Below, one piece after another: positions 36,466-44,762 of a stretch of DNA of 64,000 bases. A program made the translations under genes and the position numbers. Below the pieces are notes generated by a model. The model worked only from the letters and a program-made list of their open reading frames with translations. It ran no database searches and was not told the DNA's origin. Every line of letters starts with the position of its first letter. The stretch's first letter is position 1. The stretch is from Variovorax sp. MHTC-1 (GTDB lineage Bacteria > Pseudomonadota > Gammaproteobacteria > Burkholderiales > Burkholderiaceae_C), in NCBI RefSeq assembly GCF_003984645.1, contig NZ_RWKI01000001.1, positions 1 through 64,000 of the forward strand. Direction: 5' to 3'.

Positions 36466-37709
36466 CGAAAAAGAAAATGAAGGTCGCCGTGGTCGGCGGC
36501 GGCCCGGCCGGGCTGATGGCGGCCGACGTGCTGAGCGCGCAGGGCGTGGAAGTGCATCTCTACGACGCCATGCCCTCGGTCGGACGCAAGTTCCTGCTCG
36601 CAGGGCGCGGCGGCCTGAACCTCACGCACTCCGAACCCTTCGACAGCTTCGCCGGCCGCTTCGGCGAGCGCCGCGCGCAGATCGAGCCGCTGCTGCGCGC
36701 CTTCGGCCCGGAGCAGCTGCGCGAATGGGTCCACGGGCTCGGGATCGAAACCTTTGTCGGCACCTCGGGGCGGGTGTTTCCCACCGACATGAAGGCTGCG
36801 CCCTTGCTGCGCGCGTGGATGCATCGCCTGCGCGCGGCCGGCGTGCGCTTCCACATGCGTCATCGCTGGCTGGGCTGGCCCGATGCAGCAGCGACGTCGA
36901 CCGCGCTGCGCTTCGCGACGCCAGCCGGCGAGATCGACATGCAGGCCGATGCCGTGGTGCTGGCGCTCGGCGGCGCCAGCTGGTCGCGGCTCGGCTCCGA
37001 CGGCGCCTGGGTGCCGTGGATCAGCGAGCGCGGCGTGGCGGTGGCGCCGCTCGCGCCGGCCAATTGCGGCTTCGACGTCGTCTGGACCACGCATTTCGCC
37101 GAGCGCTTTGCCGGCCTGCCGTTCAAGTCGGTCGCCATCTCCTTCACCGACTCCCGCGGCCGCCGCTTTGCGCGCAAGGGCGAATTCGTCGCGACCGCCA
37201 CCGGCGTCGAAGGCAGCCTGATCTACGCGGCTTCAGCGCTGCTGCGCGACGAGATCGCAGCCCAGGGCAGCGCCACGTTGCTGCTCGATCTGCTGCCCGA
37301 TCGCAGCGCCGAGCAGGTGCGTGCCGCCGTGCTGCATCCGCGCGGCGCGCGTTCGCTCGCCAGCCATCTGAAGAGCCGGCTCGGCCTCGAAGGCATCAAA
37401 GCCGGCGTGCTGTATGAAGTGCTCCCGCGCGAGCAAATGCATGCACCGGAGAAGCTCGCCGAGACGATCAAGGCGGTGCCGCTTCGCTTGATTGCGCCGA
37501 GGCCGATCGATGAAGCGATCAGCACGGCAGGCGGCGTGCGCTTCGAAGCGCTCGATGCCCACCTGATGAGCCTCGCGCTGCCCGGCGTGTTCTTCGCGGG
37601 CGAGATGCTCGACTGGGAAGCGCCGACCGGCGGCTACCTGCTCACCGCCTCGATGGCCAGCGGCACGGCGGCGGCGCACGGCGTGATGTCGTATCGGAGT
37701 ACGAACTGA
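36462..37709 (+). CDS. HI0933/YhiN-type FAD flavoprotein (TIGR03862-like)
   Basis: 415 residues. FAD-binding N-terminus VAVVGGGPAGLMAADVLSAQ, then SVGRKFLLAGRGGLNLTHSE, a signature of the HI0933/BaiN family; VLALGGASWSRLGSDGAW and C-terminal LPGVFFAGEMLDWEAPTGGY complete the fold. Reaction unknown; relatives are proposed oxidoreductases. Its ATG overlaps the helicase stop, an odd partner for a DNA-repair pair, so expression is tied although function may not be. Confidence 0.88.
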   Translation: MTKKKMKVAVVGGGPAGLMAADVLSAQGVEVHLYDAMPSVGRKFLLAGRGGLNLTHSEPFDSFAGRFGERRAQIEPLLRAFGPEQLREWVHGLGIETFVGTSGRVFPTDMKAAPLLRAWMHRLRAAGVRFHMRHRWLGWPDAAATSTALRFATPAGEIDMQADAVVLALGGASWSRLGSDGAWVPWISERGVAVAPLAPANCGFDVVWTTHFAERFAGLPFKSVAISFTDSRGRRFARKGEFVATATGVEGSLIYAASALLRDEIAAQGSATLLLDLLPDRSAEQVRAAVLHPRGARSLASHLKSRLGLEGIKAGVLYEVLPREQMHAPEKLAETIKAVPLRLIAPRPIDEAISTAGGVRFEALDAHLMSLALPGVFFAGEMLDWEAPTGGYLLTASMASGTAAAHGVMSYRSTN

Positions 37710-37783
37710 ATACTTCCGGTTGACGTGCATTTGTTTGCAGGGCCGCGGACAATGCCACGCTCCTTGAGCCTGACAAAAAGAAC

Positions 37784-38065
37784 ATGTACCCGCAGGTCGA
37801 CATCCAGAAGATCAGAGACAGATATTTCAACTACAGCGTGAGCATCGGCAAGTCCGACAAGCGTTATGCCCGGCAGGGCCTGCGGTCGATCGCAGAATGC
37901 CTGCACGATGCGGCGACCGCGCTGGGTCACCACTTCCCGATCGCGGCCCTCAGCTACGAGGGGCGCGCGCTGGGCTGCTATCACGTCGCGAACATGGAGC
38001 ACAAGACGGTGGCGCTCGCCGACACGCTGCTTGCCAAGCTCGCACAGGCGGAAACCGTCACCTGA
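37784..38065 (+). CDS. small hypothetical protein (93 aa)
   Basis: 93 residues, soluble, slightly basic at the N-terminus (MYPQVDIQKIRDRYFNYSVS), with HHFPIAALSYEGRALGCYHV near the end. No family recognised. The RBS is weak (AAAGAAC). Composition is natural and the frame fits the whole gap between the flavoprotein and the SRP RNA, so it is probably real. Confidence 0.55.
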   Translation: MYPQVDIQKIRDRYFNYSVSIGKSDKRYARQGLRSIAECLHDAATALGHHFPIAALSYEGRALGCYHVANMEHKTVALADTLLAKLAQAETVT

Positions 38066-38092
38066 GGGCGATGCGGTTTCCTTGGATGTGAG

Positions 38093-38192
38093 GTTGACGA
38101 GCCTTACCCCCGGCACTGACTACGCAGTTAGGGCTGCTTGGTTCCCCACCTGACCCGGTTGGCCACTTCACCATGCGGGGAGGCCCGTCAAC
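38093..38192 (-). ncRNA. ffs: signal recognition particle 4.5S RNA
   Basis: The minus strand holds the conserved SRP domain IV (GGTCAGGTGGGGAACCAAGC then AGCC), and the ends GTTGACGGGCCT and AGGCTCGTCAAC pair over 12 bases with one G-U. About 100 nt, the compact bacterial form. It binds Ffh and FtsY for membrane protein targeting. Upstream (38198-38203 reversed) is TACAAT, a good -10 seven bases before the start. Confidence 0.9.
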
Positions 38193-38197
38193 TGAGG

Positions 38198-38203
38198 ATT
38201 GTA
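38198..38203 (-). promoter_or_regulatory. -10 element of ffs
   Basis: TACAAT on the minus strand, five to six bases before the paired 5' end of the SRP RNA; a weak TTCATG lies 18 bases further upstream, inside the end of the neighbouring gene. Confidence 0.6.
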
Positions 38204-38227
38204 GGCCAGGCCCCTTACCCCCATGAA

Positions 38228-39346
38228 TCACCAAACCATCAGCGAGGTCTCGAGCGCTGCATCGGCGTAGAAGAGTCGCACGCCGACCAGGTAGTGGCGG
38301 CTTTTTTGCAGGCGCATGCTGATGCGCGCATTGAGATCGGTGCCGCTGTCGTCGTTGCCTGCGATCTGCACGTTGCCGGCCGGCGTGACCTCGAACAGCA
38401 CCAGCACCGTGTCGGAAGTGCCGAAGGTGCCGATGCTGTAGGTGCGCGTGCGCGCCGGGATGAATTCGAAGTTGCGGGTTTCGCCGGCCTTGAGCTTGAG
38501 CAGCTGCGACAGCCCGACCTTGAGCGTCGACATCGCCGGGGCCCTGACGCCGGGATAGGTCTCCACCACCCAGGCCTTGTCGGCGTAGGACAAGCCGCCC
38601 TTGGGCACGAGCCCGGCCTGGTATTGCGCAGGCGCATCGATGAGCCCAGGCTCGAATTGGTATTCCATGACCGAGTCCGGGTCCCAGGTCGTGCCCTTGA
38701 CCTCGGCCTGCGGGATCTTGCGCAGGATGTTCCACTCGATCTGCGACTCTTCCCAGAAGTTCGGCGGCCCCTGGAAATAGTCGATCACCGCCTGCCGGTT
38801 CCAGGTGATGCCGGCATGGGGGTTCTGGTGCTCGTGCTCGAGGCCGAGGGTGTGGCCGATCTCATGCAGCGCCGTGTCCTGGCCGTAGGGCGTGGTGAGC
38901 GGCCAGCCGAAATTCATCGTGCGCTGCAGCGGGTCGCGAATGCCGAGCACGTCGCGCCCGACATAGGACCAGGAGCCGTCCTGCGCATCGAAGCCGATGC
39001 GCACGATCGCATCTTCCGCGGCCTCGACGCGCCGGAAGGCGATGCCGATGCCGAGCTTGGCCCAGGCCTCGAAGGATTCCTCGACCACACCCGCGTCCTC
39101 GTTGCTGCCCTGCCACGCGGCGGGCACCGCATCGCCGCGCTTGAAGCAGTAGTAGGTCAGCTGCGTGCCGTTCACCCATTTCTTGCTCGAAGCCAGGATG
39201 GCGGAGGCCCGCCCGGCAGAGACGTTGCTGTCGAACTGCCGCGGCGTCTGCATCGGCTGGGCGCAGTAGCGGCGCGCCCCGGCATCGCCGGACTGTGCTT
39301 TTCTGGCCGCGGCAATGCGCGCGGCCCTGTGGGTCGCAGTAGACAT
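38228..39346 (-). CDS. astacin/metzincin-type zinc metallopeptidase
   Basis: 372 residues; ATG 39346 has GAGGAG before it. The metzincin zinc site HEIGHTLGLEHEH places ligands H161, H165 and H171 and catalytic E162; SVMEY further on is the Met-turn. The rest of the N-terminal 200 residues resembles M12A peptidases (KKWVNGTQLTYYCFKRGD). The C-terminal ~110 residues look like a beta-sandwich pre-peptidase-type domain (LKLKAGETRNFEFIPARTRT). No signal peptide is visible, which is unusual for this class; export by another route or a cytoplasmic role is possible. Confidence 0.85.
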   Translation of the reverse strand: MSTATHRAARIAAARKAQSGDAGARRYCAQPMQTPRQFDSNVSAGRASAILASSKKWVNGTQLTYYCFKRGDAVPAAWQGSNEDAGVVEESFEAWAKLGIGIAFRRVEAAEDAIVRIGFDAQDGSWSYVGRDVLGIRDPLQRTMNFGWPLTTPYGQDTALHEIGHTLGLEHEHQNPHAGITWNRQAVIDYFQGPPNFWEESQIEWNILRKIPQAEVKGTTWDPDSVMEYQFEPGLIDAPAQYQAGLVPKGGLSYADKAWVVETYPGVRAPAMSTLKVGLSQLLKLKAGETRNFEFIPARTRTYSIGTFGTSDTVLVLFEVTPAGNVQIAGNDDSGTDLNARISMRLQKSRHYLVGVRLFYADAALETSLMVW

Positions 39347-39460
39347 GTCGGTCTCCTCGAAAGGCCGTCCCATGCTATGCGCGGAACCGCGAAAATCTAT
39401 AAGTAAAAAGGCCTATGTCGACTCAAAAGGGGGCCTGCGGCAGGCCCCTAAAATGCGTCG

Positions 39461-41266
39461 ATGGCCTATCTCGTGCTCGCTCGCAAACACCGCCCCAAGA
39501 CTTTCAGCGAGATGGTGGGCCAGGAGCATGTCGTTCAGGCGCTGGAAAACGCGCTGACCTCGCAGCGGCTGCACCACGCCTATTTATTCACCGGCACCCG
39601 CGGCGTCGGCAAGACCACCGTTTCGCGCATCCTGGCCAAGTCGCTCAACTGCCAGGGCCCGGACGGGCAGGGCGGCATCACCGCCACGCCGTGCGGCGTG
39701 TGCCAGGCCTGCAAGGACATCGACACCGGCCGCTTCGTCGACTACACCGAGCTCGATGCGGCCTCCAATCGCGGCGTCGACGAGGTCCAGGCCCTGCTGG
39801 AGCAGGCGGTCTACAAGCCGGTGCAGGGACGCTTCAAGGTTTTCATGATCGACGAAGTGCACATGCTCACCGGCCACGCGTTCAACGCGATGCTGAAGAC
39901 GCTGGAGGAGCCGCCGGAGTACCTCAAGTTCGTGTTGGCGACCACCGATCCGCAGAAAGTGCCGGTCACCGTGCTGTCGCGCTGCCTGCAGTTCAACCTG
40001 CGACCGATGGCACCCGAAACCGTGCTCGAACATCTCACGCGCGTGCTGGAGGCCGAGACCGTGCCGGCCGAACCGCATGCGCTGCGGCTGATCGCGCGCG
40101 CTGCCCGCGGCTCGATGCGCGACGCGCTCTCGCTGACCGACCAGGCCATCGCCTTCGGCAACGGCGAACTGCTGGAAGCCGGCGTGCGCCAGATGCTCGG
40201 CAGTGTCGACCGCGGCCATGTGTTCCGCCTGATCGAGGCGTTGGCGCAGGGCGACGGCAAGACGGTGGTCGACACCGCCGAGGGCCTGCGCCGCGACGGC
40301 ATGTCGGCCGCCTCCACCCTCGAAGAAATGACCGCCGTGCTGCAGGCCATGGCCGTGCTGCAGGCCGTCCCTTCGCGCGCGGAAAGCAACGATGCGACGG
40401 ATCCCGACGCGGCAGAGACCGAGCGCCTGGCCGCATCGATGCCCGCTGACGAAACGCAGCTGCTCTACAGCCTCTGCCTGCACGGCCGCGGCGAACTGGG
40501 CCTGGCGCCCGACGAGTACGCTGCGCTCACGATGGTCTTGCTGCGCCTCCTGGCCTTCAAGCCCACCGGCGCGGTCGGCGCGGAAAAAAAAACTCTGAAT
40601 GAAGCGGCGCGCGCCGCGGCGCCCGCGTCTCGCGCGCCGGCCGTCGAGGCGGCGCGCCCCGCGGTGGCTGCGGTCGTGGCGACCGCCGGCCCGGTCGCAC
40701 CGCCCGGGCAGCGGCTGCCGGTGCGGGACGAGCCCTCGCTCGCTGCAACGGCTGCCTCAAGGCCGTCCGTCGCTGCCGATCCGGCACCCGCCGCGAACGT
40801 GATGGCCATGCAAGTGCGCGTGCAGCCGCCGCCCGGCGCGCGCGAAATGCCGCGCGAGAGCGAATCGACATCGATCGTGCCCAGCGAGGAGGGCGACTTC
40901 TGGCACGCCACCGTGACGCAGATGGTCGCGGCCGAGGCGATCACCGCGCTCGCGCGCGAACTCGCGCTGCAGTCGCAGCTGGTGGCGCGCGATGTCGACC
41001 AGTGGCTGCTGCGCGTCGAGCGCGAATCGCTCAACCAGACGAGCAGTCGGGAGAAGCTGCAGACCGCGCTCGCGGCACTGGGCCACGGCGTGAAAATCGC
41101 GATCGAGATCGGTGCCGTGGCCGACAGTCCCGCGCGCCGCAACAAGCAGGCGGCCGACGAGCGCCAGCGCGTGGCCGAGGAAGCGATCCGCAACGATCCC
41201 GAGATTCAGTCGATGATGCGCGACTGGGACGCGAGAATCGTCCCGGGTACGCTCAAGCCGGCCTGA
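39461..41266 (+). CDS. dnaX: DNA polymerase III subunits gamma/tau
   Basis: 601 residues (tau). Clamp-loader AAA+ domain: [20 protein letters not shown], Walker [12 protein letters not shown], zinc module CGVCQACKD with an earlier Cys, Walker [13 protein letters not shown] motif [13 protein letters not shown]. After ~residue 370 comes a Pro/Ala-rich linker and a C-terminal domain V ([20 protein letters not shown]). An A9 run at codons 375-378 offers slippage to a shortened gamma form (see separate entry). Followed 40 bases later by ybaB and then recR, a conserved order. Confidence 0.96.
   Translation: MAYLVLARKHRPKTFSEMVGQEHVVQALENALTSQRLHHAYLFTGTRGVGKTTVSRILAKSLNCQGPDGQGGITATPCGVCQACKDIDTGRFVDYTELDAASNRGVDEVQALLEQAVYKPVQGRFKVFMIDEVHMLTGHAFNAMLKTLEEPPEYLKFVLATTDPQKVPVTVLSRCLQFNLRPMAPETVLEHLTRVLEAETVPAEPHALRLIARAARGSMRDALSLTDQAIAFGNGELLEAGVRQMLGSVDRGHVFRLIEALAQGDGKTVVDTAEGLRRDGMSAASTLEEMTAVLQAMAVLQAVPSRAESNDATDPDAAETERLAASMPADETQLLYSLCLHGRGELGLAPDEYAALTMVLLRLLAFKPTGAVGAEKKTLNEAARAAAPASRAPAVEAARPAVAAVVATAGPVAPPGQRLPVRDEPSLAATAASRPSVAADPAPAANVMAMQVRVQPPPGAREMPRESESTSIVPSEEGDFWHATVTQMVAAEAITALARELALQSQLVARDVDQWLLRVERESLNQTSSREKLQTALAALGHGVKIAIEIGAVADSPARRNKQAADERQRVAEEAIRNDPEIQSMMRDWDARIVPGTLKPA
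40584..40602 (+). promoter_or_regulatory. dnaX slippage/frameshift site (A9)
   Basis: Nine A residues (40584-40592). Moving to the -1 frame gives AAC TCT GAA TGA (stop 40600-40602); the other alternative frame gives CTC TGA (stop 40596-40598). Either would end dnaX at about 380 residues, a gamma-like product. A very GC-rich, self-complementary stretch follows. Confidence 0.65.
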
Positions 41267-41306
41267 ATCTTTTCTTCTTTTTCTCCAACGATCGACAGGA
41301 CCAACG

Positions 41307-41639
41307 ATGTTCAACAAAGGACAACTGGCCGGCCTCATGAAGCAGGCGCAGGCAATGCAGGACAACCTCAAGAAGGCGCAGGAAGAACTGGCCACTATCG
41401 AGGTCGAGGGCGAGTCGGGAGCCGGGCTGGTGAAGGTCGTGATGACATGCAAGCACGATGTCAAGCGCATCACGATCGACCCGAGCCTGCTGGCCGACGA
41501 CAAGGACATGCTCGAAGACCTGGTGGCCGCGGCCTTCAATGCCGCGGTGCGCAAGGCCGAGGAGACCAGCGAGCAGAAGATGGGCAAGCTCACGGCCGGC
41601 ATGCCGGGCCTGCCCCCCGGCATGAAGCTGCCCTTCTGA
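41307..41639 (+). CDS. ybaB: nucleoid-associated protein, YbaB/EbfC family
   Basis: 110 residues, normal length. [20 protein letters not shown] and [24 protein letters not shown] core, ending [10 protein letters not shown]. Forms DNA-binding dimers that may influence nucleoid structure. Lies between dnaX and recR as in many proteobacteria; the stop codon overlaps the start of a spacer mini-frame (TGATG). Confidence 0.95.
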   Translation: MFNKGQLAGLMKQAQAMQDNLKKAQEELATIEVEGESGAGLVKVVMTCKHDVKRITIDPSLLADDKDMLEDLVAAAFNAAVRKAEETSEQKMGKLTAGMPGLPPGMKLPF

Positions 41640-41764
41640 TGCTCTCCCCCAGGCTTGCCCGCTTCGTGTGGCCGCCAACCCCCTCACCGGGGGCAGCACC
41701 AGCGGCCCGGCAAAGCCGGTTCCGCGGTGTTCCTGAAACAGACATCGCGCACTGGAGCATATGA
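41639..41764 (+). CDS. repeat-derived spacer mini-frame between ybaB and recR (41 codons)
   Basis: ATG 41639 overlaps the ybaB stop (TGATG) and the TGA at 41762-41764 overlaps the recR ATG (ATGA). Encodes [20 protein letters not shown]... with ~80 percent of its length made of the GC-rich repeat at 41641-41738. Same 126-base size and same two-sided overlap as the pstC-pstA mini-frame, though the repeats differ. The peptide may be incidental. Confidence 0.35.
   Translation: MLSPRLARFVWPPTPSPGAAPAARQSRFRGVPETDIAHWSI
41641..41738 (+). repeat. GC-rich intergenic repeat, copy 2 (ybaB-recR)
   Basis: Inverted counterpart of 28635-28733; about 80 percent alike by eye. Contains CCCCCTCACCGGGGG and CCGGCAAAGCCGG hairpins. 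In both places it starts just after a gene's stop codon in that gene's orientation. Confidence 0.85.
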
Positions 41765-42357
41765 ACGTGGCCGATTCCAGTTCGCTCGAGGCGCTGGTCG
41801 AAGCGTTGCGCCGCTTGCCTGGCATCGGCGCCAAGTCCGCTTCGCGCATGGCCTTCCACATGCTGCAGCACGACCGCGAGGGCACGCAACTGCTCGCGCG
41901 CGCCTTGCAGCAGGCGGCCACCCATGTGCGGCATTGCGAACGCTGCAACACCTTCACCGAGGCGCCGGTCTGCAGCGTATGCCTCGACACGCGTCGCGAC
42001 GCAACCAAGCTGTGCGTGGTGGAGACGCCGGCCGACCAGGCCGCACTCGAGCGCACGGGTGCCTTCCGCGGCTACTACTTCGTGCTGATGGGCAAGCTCA
42101 GTCCGCTCGACGGCATCGGGCCGAAGGACATCGGCTTGGCGCGGCTGTTCGAGCGCGCGCTCGACGGCACGGTGAGCGAGGTGATCCTCGCCACCAACTT
42201 CACCGCCGAAGGTGAAGCCACCGCGCACGTGATCGGCGAAGAGCTCAGGCAACGCGGACTCACGGTGACGCGGCTCGCGCGCGGCGTGCCGGCCGGCAGC
42301 GAACTCGAGTACGTCGACCTCGGCACCATCGCCCACGCGCTGGTCGACCGCCGGTGA
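41761..42357 (+). CDS. recR: recombination protein RecR
   Basis: 198 residues. Helix-hairpin-helix N-terminus ([20 protein letters not shown]), C4 zinc finger [16 protein letters not shown], and Toprim domain [19 protein letters not shown]. Acts with RecF/RecO to load RecA at gaps. Start overlaps the spacer mini-frame's stop; its own stop overlaps the MAPEG gene (TGATG). Confidence 0.96.
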   Translation: MNVADSSSLEALVEALRRLPGIGAKSASRMAFHMLQHDREGTQLLARALQQAATHVRHCERCNTFTEAPVCSVCLDTRRDATKLCVVETPADQAALERTGAFRGYYFVLMGKLSPLDGIGPKDIGLARLFERALDGTVSEVILATNFTAEGEATAHVIGEELRQRGLTVTRLARGVPAGSELEYVDLGTIAHALVDRR

Positions 42358-42749
42358 TGAGCCTGCCTTCGCTCACGCTGGCCTACTGGTGCGTGCTGGT
42401 CGCGGTGGCCTTGCCTTACGCCGCCGCCTACATCGGCAAGATCGGCAGCTTCAGGTGGCGCGACAACCAGTCGCCGCGCGAATGGGCTGGGCGCCAGAAC
42501 GGCTGGCGTGCGCGCGCCATGAGCGCGCAAGCCAACAGCTTCGAAGGGCTTCCCTTCTTCATCGGCGCCGTGATCATCGCCCACCAGCTCGGCGCTGCGC
42601 AGGCGCAGCTGGACCTGCTGGCCGCGGCCTACGTGCTGCTGCGCATCGCCTACATCGCGCTCTACATCAAGGGCATCGGCACGGCGCGCAGCGCCGTCTG
42701 GGCGCTCGCTTTCCTGGTCAACATCGCGATCGTTTTCGCCGGCCGTTAG
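42357..42749 (+). CDS. MAPEG-family membrane protein
   Basis: 130 residues, about four helices. SLTLAYWCVLVAVALPYAAA, the loop with NQSPREWAGRQNGWRARAMS and AQANSFEGLPFFIGAVIIAH match MAPEG proteins (membrane-associated eicosanoid and glutathione metabolism). ATG 42357 shares a base with the recR stop; a GTG one codon earlier is possible. Function in bacteria is mostly undefined. Confidence 0.88.
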   Translation: MSLPSLTLAYWCVLVAVALPYAAAYIGKIGSFRWRDNQSPREWAGRQNGWRARAMSAQANSFEGLPFFIGAVIIAHQLGAAQAQLDLLAAAYVLLRIAYIALYIKGIGTARSAVWALAFLVNIAIVFAGR

Positions 42750-42861
42750 TGGTCTTCGTGCTTACGTGAAAACCCGCACGGGATGTTCCCGATGCAGGCG
42801 CAGGGGGGCACCCCTAAGCTCGATTCGATTCAAAAGAAACGAAAAGGCCGCGGGTCACTTC

Positions 42862-43896
42862 ATGCTCAATCGCCGAACTTTCACCGCCGCTGCCACGCTG
42901 GGTGCTGCCTCCATCGCGACGCCGCTGATCCAGGCGCAGGCCAAGCTGGAAAAGTCGAAGATCTCCATCGCCGTCGGCGGCAAGGCTGCCTTCTACTACC
43001 TCCCGCTCACCATCTCCGAACAGCTCGGCTATTTCAAGGCCGAAGGCCTCGATATCGAGATCTCCGACTTCGCCGGCGGTGCGCGTGCGTTGCAAGCGGT
43101 GGTGGGCGGTTCGGCCGATGTGTGCTCGGGTGCCTACGAGCACACCATCAACCTGCAGGCCAAGAACCAGTTTTTCCAGTCCTTCGTGCTGCAGGGGCGA
43201 GCGCCGCAGATCGCGATCGGCGTGTCGACCAAGAACATGGCGAACTACAAGGCGATCGCCGATCTCAGGGGCAAGAAGATCGGCGTCTCCGCGCCGGGCT
43301 CGTCTACCAACATGGTGGCCAACCTCGTGCTGTCGCGCGGCGGCCTGAAGGCCAGCGACGTGAGCTTCATCGGCGTTGGCGTCGCGGCCGGCGCGCTGAC
43401 GGCGCTGCGCTCGGGCCAGATCGACGCCATCAGCAACACCGACCCGGTGATGACGATGCTCGAGCAGAAGGGCGACGTGAAGATCATCAGCGACACGCGC
43501 ACGCTCAAGGGGACGCAGGAGGTCTTCGGCGGACCGATGCCGGCGGGCTGCCTCTATGCGCCGACGGAATTCATCCAGAAGCATCCCAACACCTGCCAGG
43601 CGCTCGCCAATGCGATCGTGCATGGCCTCAAGTGGCTGCAGACCGCGGGACCGGGCGACATCATCAAGACCGTGCCCGAGACCTACCTGCTCGGCGATCG
43701 CGCGCTGTACCTGGCGTCATTCGACAAGGTACGCGAGGCAATCGCCACCGACGGCCTGATACCGGCGGAGGGTCCGAAGACCGCGCTCGGCGCCATCGCC
43801 AGCTTCGACCCGATGGTAAAGGCCGACAAGATCGACCTCGCCAAGACATACACCAACGATTTTGCGCGGCGCGCGAAGGACAGGTTCAAAGCCTGA
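42862..43896 (+). CDS. ABC transporter substrate-binding protein (NMT1/SsuA-like)
   Basis: 344 residues. NRRTFTAAATLGAASIATPL is a twin-arginine-like signal with cleavage near QAQA. The mature protein has the NMT1/THI5 fold (AVGGKAAFYYLPLTISEQLG; FKAEGLDIEISDFAGGARAL; KKIGVSAPGSSTNMVANLVL). Such proteins bind nitrate, sulfonates, taurine or pyrimidine precursors; the ligand is not readable. Starts after a weak AAGGCC; the frame continues upstream without a signal. First gene of a three-gene importer with the ATPase and permease that follow. Confidence 0.88.
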   Translation: MLNRRTFTAAATLGAASIATPLIQAQAKLEKSKISIAVGGKAAFYYLPLTISEQLGYFKAEGLDIEISDFAGGARALQAVVGGSADVCSGAYEHTINLQAKNQFFQSFVLQGRAPQIAIGVSTKNMANYKAIADLRGKKIGVSAPGSSTNMVANLVLSRGGLKASDVSFIGVGVAAGALTALRSGQIDAISNTDPVMTMLEQKGDVKIISDTRTLKGTQEVFGGPMPAGCLYAPTEFIQKHPNTCQALANAIVHGLKWLQTAGPGDIIKTVPETYLLGDRALYLASFDKVREAIATDGLIPAEGPKTALGAIASFDPMVKADKIDLAKTYTNDFARRAKDRFKA

Positions 43897-43910
43897 CTCG
43901 AACGTTCTGC

Positions 43911-43935
43911 AACCCGGCTTCGGCCGGGTTTTTTT
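43911..43935 (+). terminator. hairpin terminator between binding protein and ATPase genes
   Basis: AACCCGGC-TTCG-GCCGGGTT followed by seven T: an ideal intrinsic terminator with a UUCG loop, 14 bases after the binding-protein stop and 11 bases before the ATPase ATG. It would make most transcripts end after the binding protein. Confidence 0.9.
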
Positions 43936-43946
43936 GTTTCCATCCC

Positions 43947-44762
43947 ATGTCCAGTTACGCGCTCGAACTTCTCGATATCAGCTGCACCTTTCGCTCGAAG
44001 GACGCGCAGGGCCAGCGTTACACCGCCGTCGCCGGCACCACGCTGCGCGTGCGCGAGGGCGAGTTCGTCTCTGTGGTCGGGCCCACGGGCTGCGGCAAGT
44101 CGACGCTGCTCAACGTCGGCGCGGGCCTGCTCGAACCCTCCTCGGGCACGATCAAGGTGTTCGGGCAGCCCTTGACGGGCACCAATGCGCGGGCGGGCTA
44201 CATGTTCCAGACCGAAGCTCTCATGCCGTGGCGCAGCACGCTCGCCAACGTGATGGTGGGTCTGCAGTACCGCGGTGTGCCCGATGGCGAGGCGAGGGCG
44301 CAGGCCGAGCAATGGCTCACGCGGGTCGGTCTCACCGGCTTCGGCGACCGCTATCCGCACCAGCTTTCCGGCGGCATGCGCAAGCGCACGGCGCTCGCGC
44401 AGGTGCTGGCGCTGGATCCCGACATCATCCTGATGGACGAGCCCTTCAGTGCGCTCGACGTGCAGACCCGGCAGCTGATGGAGAACGAGGTGCTCGAGCT
44501 TTGGGCCGCAAAGAAGAAAGCAGTGCTTTTCATTACGCACGACCTCGACGAAGCGATCGCGATGAGCGACCGCGTGGTGGTGCTGTCGGCCGGGCCGGCC
44601 ACGCACCCGATCGGCGAGTTCGCGATCGATCTACCGCGCCCGCGCGACGTGGCCGAGGTGCGCACGCATCCGCGCTTCGTCGAACTGCACACGCAGATCT
44701 GGAACGTGCTGCGCGACGAGGTGCTCAAGGGCTACGCACAGCAACTCGGGAAGGCGGCCTGA
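43947..44762 (+). CDS. ABC transporter ATPase (SsuB/TauB-like)
   Basis: 271 residues. Walker A GPTGCGKST, Q-loop YMFQTEALMPWRSTLANV, signature LSGGMRKR, Walker B IILMDEPFSALD, switch ITHDLDEAIAMSDR, all as in nitrate/sulfonate/taurine importers. The ATG at 43947 has no Shine-Dalgarno and follows the terminator hairpin, so expression needs read-through or an internal promoter. Coupled end to start with the permease. Confidence 0.9.
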   Translation: MSSYALELLDISCTFRSKDAQGQRYTAVAGTTLRVREGEFVSVVGPTGCGKSTLLNVGAGLLEPSSGTIKVFGQPLTGTNARAGYMFQTEALMPWRSTLANVMVGLQYRGVPDGEARAQAEQWLTRVGLTGFGDRYPHQLSGGMRKRTALAQVLALDPDIILMDEPFSALDVQTRQLMENEVLELWAAKKKAVLFITHDLDEAIAMSDRVVVLSAGPATHPIGEFAIDLPRPRDVAEVRTHPRFVELHTQIWNVLRDEVLKGYAQQLGKAA

